64,000 bases of DNA from Rhizomys pruinosus (Eukaryota; Chordata; Mammalia; Rodentia; Spalacidae), in assembly GCA_009823505.1 (NCBI GenBank), contig VZQC01003035.1, forward strand, positions 1,953,698 through 2,017,697, read 5' to 3'. Below, one piece after another: positions 55,599 through 64,000 of the stretch. Position 1 is the stretch's first letter. Every line of letters begins with the position of its first letter. The notes beneath the pieces were generated by a model. It saw nothing but the letters and a program-made list of their open reading frames with translations. It ran no database searches and was not told the DNA's origin. Position numbers and translations under genes: made by a program.

Positions 55599-56745
55599 AG
55601 TAAGGAAGTAAAGATTGCTGAGAAACATCTTAAAAAATGTTCAACATCGCTAATAATTAAGGAAATGGAAATTAAAACCACCCTAAGGTATCATCTCATT
55701 TGAATAAGATTACCCAAGATCAAGAAAACAAAAGACACCAAATGCTGGAGAGGTTGTAGTGAAAGAGGTAAACACATTCCCTGCTGGTGGGAATGTAAAC
55801 TAGTACAACCACTGTGGAAATAAGTGTGGAGAACCATTAAAAAACTCAAAATGACCCTATCACCTGACCCAGCCATACCAATCCTGGGTATATACCCACA
55901 AGACACATCCTACCATAAAGATACAAGCACAGCTATGTTTATTGCAGCTCTATCACAATAGCAAAGAGCTGGGACCAACCCAAATGCCCCCCAACTGATG
56001 ACTGGTTAACAAAACTATGGTACACCTACAGAATGGAGTTCTATGCAGCATTAAAGAAAGCTTACATCAAGATCTTTGCTGGTAAATGGATGGAACTCAA
56101 AGCCATTATGCTAATTGAAGTAACAGAGTCCCAGAATAAAAAGGCGAATGGTTTCCCTCATTTGTGGATGCTAACACCAAATCCCCAGTTGTCAGGAAAA
56201 CTGAGAAATTTTATTATATTTAATTGTATCTGAAAGCAACTGTGCTATTCCAATGTGAATCTCTTATTGGGCTCTAGAATTGTCTTACCACATGTATTCA
56301 TACATTTTAATTACCATATATGAATGGAAGATATGTATTCACAGCATATTCATAATTCTTTTTGCCTGCGTGCAAATTTACTGTTGAAATGTGCATCTCT
56401 AAATGTGTTTAGGAATTAATCTATAAATTAATTTCAGAATTGGTAGACTTGATTTATGTGTGGAGTATATATATATGCATATTTTGGAATAATATAAAAT
56501 TAAAGGGGATAAAAAGAGAGAGAGAAAATCAATAAAAACTGACCAAAACAGTAAAATTATGCATCAAAAAGGCTATAAAAGACTGAGAAAAAGATGCAAG
56601 AAGTGACTTAACATATATAACAGAGTCCATGAGCTCTAGCAGGGGGTAGGGGGATGTAAGGGGTAGGTATGAATGTGGGCATGAGTCTAGATTTGGTTCA
56701 GAAATGTTGAATGAAATGCATCAATAAAAATTAATTAAAAATACA
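55599..56745 (+). mobile_element. LINE-1 3' part: ORF2 C-terminus and 3' UTR (pseudogene)
   Basis: The first 630 bases encode the degenerate C-terminal ORF2 region. Recognisable stretches are KEMEIKTTLRYHL, PAIPILGIYP and FAGKWMELKAIML, in shifting frames with stops. After about 56240 an AT-rich, then G-rich 3' UTR follows and ends with CATCAATAAAAATTAATT near 56740. The 5' end is fused to array D. The first 127 bases (to 55725) are repeated in inverse at 481-607. Confidence 0.9.
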
Positions 56746-57047
56746 TCCCTACAGATGGTGAATAAGGGCCACACCAGATCCCATAGTCAGTTTCAGGCAG
56801 GGGAAATCTCCCTTGAAGTTTCTGATCAAAGAAGTCCAAGAGACACTCTAAAAGTTATAGGCATTCAACTTCACCCTTTACTGCATCTCAAGACTTGAAA
56901 GCAAGATTACTGAGGAGGGCACCATATGCTGAGCTTAGGTCTCCTGACATAGAAGAATTGATCTGTTGCTTACCTGATAAACTTGATAGCTTGCTCTCAT
57001 ATTTTTAATTTTCTGTGCAAGCTGCCAATGAATAAAAGTCATCAACA
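56746..57047. other. Intergenic DNA, nothing recognised
   Basis: Short single-copy stretch between the L1 tail and a B1. No open frame of note. Confidence 0.4.
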
Positions 57048-57200
57048 GAGCTGCGTGGGGTGGCACACACCTTTAATCCTAGCACTTGGGAGGCAGGGGC
57101 AGGCGGATCTTTGTGAGTTCAAGGCCAGCCTGGTCTACAATGTGAGTTCCAGGACAGCTGGGGCTACAGGGAGACCCTGTCTCGAAAATACCCCCCCAAA
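57048..57200 (+). mobile_element. B1 SINE
   Basis: AGCTGCGTGGGGTGGCACAC, GCACTTGGGAGGCAGGGGC, TTCAAGGCCAGCCTGG and GGGAGACCCTGTCTCG, full-length. AAAGTCATCAACAG lies on both sides (about 57037 and 57200) and looks like a target-site duplication of 14 bases. Confidence 0.95.
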
Positions 57201-57287
57201 AGTCATCAACAGTCCTTCCCAGCTGTACACACTGCAAAACACAGGAGTGACCAGGATCTATCACTATGGTTCAGTAGGGTCTTTGTT

Positions 57288-57490
57288 TTATGGTCTTTTT
57301 TTGAGATATGATCTCCCTTTACCCCTTCCACTCACTATGTAGATCAGGATAGCCTTGATCTCAATATGAAGATGAGGATATCATTGAACTCACTATTTAG
57401 ACCAGGATATCCTTGAACTCACAGAGAACTGATTGCCTCTAACCCCAAATGAGTGCTGAATCAAGTGCCTGTGCCACCAAGCCTGGCAAT
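57288..57490 (-). mobile_element. Diverged B1 with an internal tandem duplication
   Basis: TTTTTTGAGATATGATCTCC at one end and TGCCACCAAGCCTGGC at the other define a reverse B1. Its middle is expanded: the segment like CAGGATAGCCTTGATCTCA appears about three times (57348, 57370, 57402). Confidence 0.75.
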
Positions 57491-59591
57491 AATATCACTT
57501 TTACCTTAACAGAATCTAGTAACTATTTAATTGGACTTATGTCCTGATCAATGGGGATGAAATTGTGCCTGACTCTGGGAATCTAGCTAACAGATAGTGG
57601 ATGGAGATTCAAAGACCCTAGTGGAAAACCTACTACCTACCTTTTTCATGAATTAATATATTTTTAAGTCTACTCTGAATACTTATTCTTATAGATAGTG
57701 TGGCTCTCATCTATCAATAATGAACCTTCGTTTCTCCAACCCATTGAGGATACTAGGATACTACAGAGATCCACAACTGGTAAAAATGCAGAGAACCAGG
57801 GAACTTGATGCAATCCCACACAACTGGGATAGTTCCAAAACAACCCCTACACTTGAACCTCAGCGAACATCACAGAAAAGGGGGTGGGATGACCACATTA
57901 CACAAAGGACCAGTTTGCTTGTAGGCAGATGAAATTTTGAAACATGACAATGATGCTGCACTCAGGAATTCTCAAGGGTCTGTTTACATGAAACTTCTAC
58001 AAGACCATATTTGTCTACAAGCTTAAGTGGATAATCAAGATTTTTCTAAGTTCTCACCATTAAATGAAGAACCACCATCAATTGATGGTTGAGGGATAGG
58101 GAGAATCAGTTTTCTCCAGGGACGATGTCTCTGATAGATTTTCCAATCCTACATTTTCAGGACTAAGCACAGTTACCAGAAAGAAGCAAAGATATAAAGA
58201 CAGAAATCCTTTTTTTCTCAGAACTCTTTAAAACTATATTTGTAGATGTCACCCATTCAGAAGGGGTAGCCTCTCTGTCCAGATATTCTTTGATGGAAAT
58301 ACCCTGATAGACTGCCTGAAGCTGTATCTGTATGTTAGATAAAGGTGTATGAAACAGAACTCACAAATTATTTCCTATATTCATTAAGCTCATCACCTAA
58401 TAACATGGTTCTATTCTCTCAGACTAGGAATATATGACATTGTAACAGAAAATTTCTTTTAAATTTTAGTATAGAAATATAAGTAAGTAATTTAGTATAG
58501 AAATATAAAGAAAGTGTAGAAATATAAGTCAACCATGCCGACTGAAATAGATCTAGACAGAGTTCACAATGATGTGTCTTTTTGATCTAATGATAGTCAT
58601 AAGTGTTAGAGTTCAAGAACCAATTCAGAGAAAGACATATGGCTAGGATGCACATACAGCAATGGCATAATCTCCTTACATCTCATTAGCTACTTTCACA
58701 CATCTAATTCACCCTCACCTATGCCTCTAATGTCTGGAACCTTTTTCTTATATAATTGATATTTATAAAGATGTAGCCAATAACCACCAATTCTAAATTG
58801 CAGTTATGGCTAGAAAGTGATAGTGACCTTTATAATGATTTGTGTCCATGCAGATACAGGAAAAGGTTTACTCTGAATTCATGGTTATTACTTATTGTTG
58901 GCCAGTATAGTATGGTAAATAATGTGGTGTCTCATTCTGCATACAGTTTCATGCATAAGATTGAGGATGATTATGAAACCATAGGTGACTAATGGAGATA
59001 CATAGTAAAAGGGATTGGTCCCTACAAATTAGTTTCAAAGAAACTAAAGGAGAGTGACCATCTGCAACTCTGAGATCTAAATGATTTAATTCAGAAAATT
59101 CTCTAACCAGAAGCCATATTTAGTGTGATTCTTTAGTTCCAACAAATCAGAGACCAGATCCCTAGGCACTTTGTATTGGTAACTTCCTCCATGGCTGTGG
59201 ATAACACTTCGGTTGGGCAGATAAATTGCAAAGTGAAATTAGAGGTTTGTTCAAAGGAAGAAAGATTAGCCCATGTTGTTTTATTCATCATCTATTTAGT
59301 GGTCACAAAGGTAGTTGATTAAGGTGCAAAGATTTTACACATTCTTTTATCAGAGAAAATGTAAAACAGAGGATAATCAAATTTAAGAAAATCCCAATCA
59401 CTGGTATATGTTATAGTACATAAAAAGGTCTGAGATTCAATGTATGCCAGAGAAATATTTAAGGAGAAAATTTATGTGATTTGATTCACATAATAACAAA
59501 CTTATATTTTCAAACAAGACATATTTGATGAGAATGTGAATAGTGATTAAAATGAGGATAACTTTATAAAATATTTCAGCTTGTTTAATTT
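57491..59591. other. Intergenic DNA, nothing recognised
   Basis: About 2.1 kb of AT-rich single-copy DNA. A short direct repeat (TAGTATAGAAATATAA) occurs at 58468-58510. Open frames at 57720-57932 and 58798-58992 are 64-70 codons with no recognisable domain. An old, highly decayed transposon may be present but I cannot name it. Confidence 0.4.
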
Positions 59592-59730
59592 TTTGGTCTT
59601 TTTGAGAGAAGGTCTCCCTTTAACCCTGGAACTCACTATGTAGACCAGGCTGGCCTTGAACTCACAGTGAGCTGCCTGCCTCAGCCTCTCAGTGCTGGGA
59701 TTGAAAGTGTGTACCAACATACCCAGCAGG
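59592..59730 (-). mobile_element. B1 SINE
   Basis: TTTGGTCTTTTTGAGAGAAGG, AGACCAGGCTGGCCTTGAAC and AGTGCTGGGATTGAAAGTG in reverse. The middle has a small deletion (CCCTTTAACCCTGGAACTC). Confidence 0.9.
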
Positions 59731-59756
59731 TTATTTAATTTTCAAAAGTGACAGTA

Positions 59757-59935
59757 ATTTATTTATTTGTGGACCGAACATGCCCGACTATGTATGTGGA
59801 GATCAAAGGGATATCATGTGTGAATGGTCTAGATTTTCATGTGGGACTTAGGAACTGAACTCAGGTCTTCAGCCTTTTCAGCAAGTGACACTTACTTGCT
59901 GATAAGTGACCCTTCCCATTGGGTCTATATTTCAG
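59757..59935 (-). mobile_element. B3/B2-like SINE
   Basis: TTTATTTATTTGTGGACC at the tail side, CATGTGGGACTTAGGAACTG and AACTCAGGTCTTCAGCC in the middle, and AAGTGACCCTTCCCATTGG at the promoter end. Diverged, so the subfamily is uncertain. Confidence 0.6.
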
Positions 59936-59987
59936 CATTAAAAGAAAGATTAAAAGAATGTGCAATCATTTTAAGAAATAAAGGATG

Positions 59988-60150
59988 AGCCGGTGTGGTG
60001 GCACATGCTTTTAATCTTACCACTTGGGAGGCAAAGGCAGGTGGATCTTTGTCAGTTCAAGACCAGCCTGATCTACATAGCAAGTTCCAGGACAGCTGGA
60101 GCAACAAGGAGTCCCTGTAGTATCAAAAAGACGAAAAATAAAAGAAATAA
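59988..60150 (+). mobile_element. B1 SINE
   Basis: AGCCGGTGTGGTGGCACATG, CACTTGGGAGGCAAAGGC, GTTCAAGACCAGCCTG and AGCAACAAGGAGTCCCTG. Older than most B1 copies in the window. Confidence 0.92.
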
Positions 60151-60233
60151 AGGAGTGGAAATAATTGAACATGAAACAAATGCTTTGTTCAATTTGCCAT
60201 GATTTTAAGGCTTCAAAACATGCTTAAAATTCA

Positions 60234-60420
60234 TGTATATCTATGTGCGGTGGTACATAAACATTGTCCTGGAGCTTGGCAGACTGAGCAGTTGGATTAT
60301 GAGTGGATGGCCATCTTGGGACATGTAGAAAGTTCCAAAACTGCCTAGGTTGTATAGTGAGAAATTCCAGAGCGACCTGGAGCAAATACTGAGATCCCGC
60401 ATCACCTTTCCCTCAAAGAA
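60234..60420 (+). mobile_element. Highly diverged B1-like SINE
   Basis: TATGTGCGGTGGTACATA, GGAGCTTGGCAGACTGAGC and AGAGCGACCTGGAGCAAATA follow the B1 order loosely. Class B1/B4 is likely, subfamily unknown. Confidence 0.5.
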
Positions 60421-61379
60421 TAATATAGTAGCCTATACACCGATAACAAGCAATTGGAGAAAAGGATACATGGAAACCCGTTCACTACAGCTACAAAATT
60501 TCTGGGAATGAAGATAACCAAACACATCAACTGTCTCTTTAATACACATTTTACATCTTTAAGGAAAGAGATTGAGGAAGACAGAAGATGGAACCTCTAC
60601 ACGTGAGGCTCATGAAACAGAAAAAATGGAAAAGAAGACTTCATTACTTGTCTGACTTTTACATTTCTATTACAAGTTTTCTTGACTCCTTATAATTCCA
60701 GTTGTATACAATTATGTATTCAACTCCCTATCATCTTTTTAGAGTGGTCGAGTGTGGTAAATTAATCTATATACAAAGTATTTAAAACTTTCACGTGTCC
60801 TTGGAAACCTGCACTGAACTATTGCCATGAATGATCCTTGTTGATAATCCACATCCTTGGAACAGAAAAGGCTACACTTGTTCTTTTCTGACTAGAAACC
60901 AAGACTCCAACCCTCACACCAGAACAAGAAACATAGAGGAAACACTAATGCAAAACCATGCAAAAGAAAGGTCCCCCTAGATTCCAACACCCAAACCAAA
61001 GGTTTCATTTACCTGAAGTCCGTCAGAGTCTGAGTCCTTTCAGTGTGCAATAAATACGCAGGTATGTAAAAGGTGGCTGTATTAAAAACAACTGTTTTAA
61101 TTCACTTCTATTCCTTTTGACCATCACATCACATAGTCATACAATACTTATAGTTGTTTGAATAAAGGGTTATACTAAATGTAATGTGTTCTTATTGCCA
61201 AAAATTGGGGAAAAATATGCAGGAAAAATTAAATCACTCTTACTATTGAGACCCAGATAAAAGCTGGCCTAATTATCCATTGCATTGTCTTCTAAATACA
61301 TTTACCTATATTTTTAAAGTACAGTTTGGCATAGGTCCATTCTTTCATTTACCTTTATCTTCCTATGTTCTAGAGATCA
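60421..61379. other. Intergenic DNA, nothing recognised
   Basis: Single-copy AT-rich sequence. No open frame with gene-like features and no clear repeat. Confidence 0.4.
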
Positions 61380-61566
61380 TTTAATATTATTTATTTTGTC
61401 TATAAGTGTTTTGCCCATATGTAAGTCAGTGCACCTAATCCATTGAATGATCTAAAACTAGAACTACAGATGGTTGTTAGGCAGCACCACTTCGTGCTGG
61501 AACCAACCCCAGGTCCTCTTCAAGCACACTCAATGCTTTGAACCACTGATCCATTTATCCACCCCA
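61380..61566 (-). mobile_element. Diverged B3/B2-like SINE
   Basis: TTATTTTGTCTATAAGTG, GTCAGTGCACCTAATCC, CCCAGGTCCTCTTCAAGC and TGATCCATTTATCCACCCC follow a reverse B3/B2 layout. Highly mutated. Confidence 0.6.
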
Positions 61567-61584
61567 ATAGAAACCATTAATTTT

Positions 61585-61815
61585 ATTATTATTTTATGTG
61601 TATGAGTTTAATATTTGCAATATATATGTGTGTAATATATACATATATATGTAAGTGCACCCCAGTCTCGCTGCCTGTGGAGAAAAGAAGTGGCAGTTAG
61701 ATCTCCTAAACAGGAGTTATGGACCATTGTTAGCAATTATGTGGGTGCTAGCAATTGAAGCAAGTTCCTCTGCAAGAATATCTAATGTTCTTCACCCCTG
61801 AGATATCTATACCAA
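61585..61815 (-). mobile_element. Diverged B3/B2-like SINE with TA-rich insertion
   Basis: TTTTATGTGTATGAGTTTAA, AAGTGCACCCCAGTCTCGC, TTATGTGGGTGCTAGCAATTG and CAAGTTCCTCTGCAAGAA. A (TATA/TGTG)-rich stretch at 61620-61655 expands the tail side. Confidence 0.6.
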
Positions 61816-61847
61816 ATCTGAGATCATTATTTTTTAAAAACTAATGT

Positions 61848-62060
61848 GGCCTGGAGACTTGGGTCAGAGGTTAGGAGTAGGTACTCCTCTAGAAGAGAAG
61901 CTGAGGACAGTTCTAGTAGGCATGTTGGGAGTACCCCAAACACCTCTAACCAACGTTCCAGGGGATATAGCACTCTCTTCTGCCTTTCATCATCACTTGC
62001 ATTCATGTGCAAATACCCACACCCAGACACACGTGCATATATGCATGATTTAAAAATAAA
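61848..62060 (+). mobile_element. Diverged B2/B3-like SINE
   Basis: GGCCTGGAGACTTGGGTCAG, GGGAGTACCCCAAACACC, ACACACGTGCATATATGC and an AAAAATAAATTAATAATAAA tail. Open frames over it (64-72 codons) are incidental. Confidence 0.6.
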
Positions 62061-62334
62061 TTAATAATAAATGTTTAAATGTTTCTCTTACATTCATCCT
62101 GTTATTGCTGTGTCCAATCATATGAGCAGGGGGGGGGCTCTTTATTCGTCGTCCTGCAGAAAAAAGCCCTCCCTCATTGTTCCCTCACTACACTGTGAGC
62201 CTTTGCTCTACCTCTCACACACTCCAAAGTCATGGCTATGAATGTTCCTTGGGAATGAGACCCTTTGGAGGAAGCTGAACAAAAGATCAGCCGTTGGAAG
62301 CCAGAGAGACTGGTAGGGATTCAGGCACGTGTTG
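62061..62334. other. Intergenic DNA, nothing recognised
   Basis: Single-copy sequence with a 9-base G-run near 62130. No open frame of note. Confidence 0.4.
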
Positions 62335-62402
62335 AATGAGTTCCAGGACCACTGGGGCTACAGGGAGAACCTGTCTAAAAAAAGACCAAAAAAAAAGAAA
62401 GA
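62335..62402 (+). mobile_element. B1 3' fragment
   Basis: GAGTTCCAGGACCACTGGGG and CTACAGGGAGAACCTGTC, then an A-rich tail. Only the last 60 bases of B1 are present. Confidence 0.8.
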
Positions 62403-62929
62403 CTAATGTCCTCCAAACCATATATCCCTTAAGTGGCTGAGTGACAACAGCACAGCTTCTGGACACACACACACTAGTGGCACTAATAGGGCTACTCAGT
62501 CTAACAAACACATTTTCTATATTGTAATGGGGATTGTGAGCCAATGTTTACAATAATAACAGTAAAAATAATACAAGGGAATAACTAAATAGTTTGAATC
62601 TAAACTGATATTAATGAGCAACCCTTTAGAAATTAGAAGAGGTTCATCCTAGAAAGTGATCTCCACAACTATTCAAACAGCTTAGGGTTAAGTTAAAATC
62701 TTTCTGGGATGTAATGACTTTAAATTACTAAAAAGCAGCTACAGAGCTCATGAACTGGCCACTGAGTCAAAATGACAATTTGCCAAGGCAGCATGATGGC
62801 CTCATCCCTGAGGTTTCAGCTTTACCACTACATTGGTAAAATTGCCATAGTAGCGTATAAACCTTCCCAAGAAGTCAATCTTGGGAATCATCAAAGCTAG
62901 CCAAGTAGAGATCAATGGTTTAAATAGAT
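62403..62929. other. Intergenic DNA, nothing recognised
   Basis: Single-copy sequence. A short (CA)n occurs near 62464-62472. No gene recognised. Confidence 0.4.
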
Positions 62930-63497
62930 GCATAAAATGTAAGGAAATTGAGATAGTAAGAAAATTTTCCAACTGAAAAAGCCCAGACCAAGAAGGATTT
63001 ACACCAGAATTATTCCAGAATTCCAGAAGAGCTACAATCAATACTTCTTAAATTTTTCACAAAACTAGAAACAGAGGCAGAACCTCTAAATTTCTTCTAT
63101 AAACCAGGCCTCACTCTAATACCAAATCCAATTAAAGACACATCCAAAAAAGGAAACAATACAATCATACCCTTAATGCACATAGACACAAATATTCTCA
63201 ATAAAATACGTGCAAACCACATACAGGGACACATTAGGTGGACCATTCACCATGATCAACTTGGCATTATTCCAGAGCAGCAGGAATAATTCAATACATG
63301 TCAATAAATGACATAAATCATACAAAAACCAGACTCAAAGACTAAAATCACATGGTTATAACAATAGGTACAAAATAGGTCTTTGAGAAAATTAAACATG
63401 CATTTATGATAGAAGTCCTAGTAGGAACTGGACTGAAGGGAACATATCTCAACTTATATACAGCAAACCCACAGCCAACATCATTCTATGGGCTAGC
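62930..63497 (+). mobile_element. LINE-1 ORF2 fragment (reverse-transcriptase region, pseudogene)
   Basis: Plus-strand frames contain ILNKIRANHIQ and HHDQLGIIP, stretches typical of the first part of the L1 reverse transcriptase. The reading frame breaks after GIIPEQQE and by small indels. No 5' or 3' end of the element is visible, so borders are approximate. Confidence 0.85.
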
Positions 63498-63896
63498 ATA
63501 CCAGCCATAACCTCCCAGAAGCACAAGTGAGACTCATAGGACCACCATGGTAATGCCCATGGATTGTGATGAGATGATCCAAAGCTCTGGGATTGGACTC
63601 TGGGAGGGGAGGTCACACTGCCTGTATAATCAATTGTAACATTTGAATAAAGCACCATTCTGTGTTTTTATTCATACCACCATTTGGCTGTGTGTTGGAC
63701 TTCTCACACTTGTGCTTCCTGACTGGCCTGGCCCACTGTAGAAATGGCCTGGTTTATTTTTAATACCTAATGCTAACATCTGAATGTTTTACAGAGGAGA
63801 AACTAGTTGAAGATGTACCCAAGACACCTAATGGAACAAAGATAATAAAGTAAATTGATTAAGGAGGGATACTAGGGACAGGTATACTTAGAAAAA
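63498..63896. other. Intergenic DNA, nothing recognised
   Basis: Single-copy sequence. A minus-strand frame of 69 codons (63449-63658) has no recognisable features. Confidence 0.4.
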
Positions 63897-64000
63897 AATT
63901 TTTGACAGGGTCTCCCTTTAGTCCTAGCTGGCCTGGAGTTGGATATGTGGACTGGGATGGCCTTGAACTCACAGAGATCAGCCTGCCTCTGCCTCCGAGT
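63897..64000 (-). mobile_element. B1 SINE cut by the window end
   Basis: TTTTTGACAGGGTCTCCC, TAGTCCTAGCTGGCCTGGAG and TCAGCCTGCCTCTGCCTCC in reverse. The 5' end of the element lies beyond the window. Confidence 0.9.

Overview
The window looks like nuclear DNA of a muroid rodent. It is dense in B1 and B2 SINEs in both orientations, rodent-type LINE-1 ORF2 and 3' UTR pieces, LTR-like elements with TATA and AATAAA signals, and many microsatellites. B2 points to Muroidea; the species cannot be read from the sequence. I found no convincing protein-coding gene, tRNA, rRNA or CRISPR array. The long open frames lie in triplet-repeat DNA and are by-products of it.

Layout. 1-480: unassigned. 481-3215: an inverted-repeat arm (L1 end, GA-rich array A, single-copy DNA, a B2). 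3216-8670: ordinary intergenic DNA with SINEs, missing from the partner arm. 8671-14902: GA-rich array B, split at 12011-13500 by an LTR-like insertion. 14903-18627: SINEs and microsatellites, ending at a single N at 18628. 18629-25467: a noisy inverted copy of 26.0-32.1 kb. 25468-36956: three related tandem units built from B1, B2, an L1 ORF2 piece, a solo-LTR-like element (two of the three units) and GT repeats. 36957-52912: CT-rich array C. 52913-55725: the partner of the left outer arm. 55599-56745: the 3' part of an L1. 56746-64000: ordinary intergenic DNA with SINEs and an L1 reverse-transcriptase fragment.

The dominant feature is about 24 kb of (GGA/GAA)-type polypurine DNA. It is on the + strand in arrays A and B (left) and on the - strand in C and D (right), so the two sides face each other. 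It is not a plain simple repeat. About 68 copies of a non-purine motif of about 28 bp punctuate it: TTCATAG, ATTTGTAGG, TTCATAG, GATCC as read on the right side. In array C these motifs and their flanks recur in the same order every 3.4-3.6 kb, a true higher-order repeat. The outer arms preserve the motif order as mirror images, so an inverted duplication postdates at least part of the array structure.

Two layers of inversion should be kept apart. The outer one (about 481-3215 with 52921-55725) differs mainly by substitutions and independent retroposon insertions, and looks like a real, fairly old inverted duplication. The inner one (18629-25467 with 26.0-32.1 kb) starts at the N and is full of single-base indels on one side only, so it may be unpolished sequence or an assembly fold-back. 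All coordinates of repeats were judged by eye and can be off by several bases.
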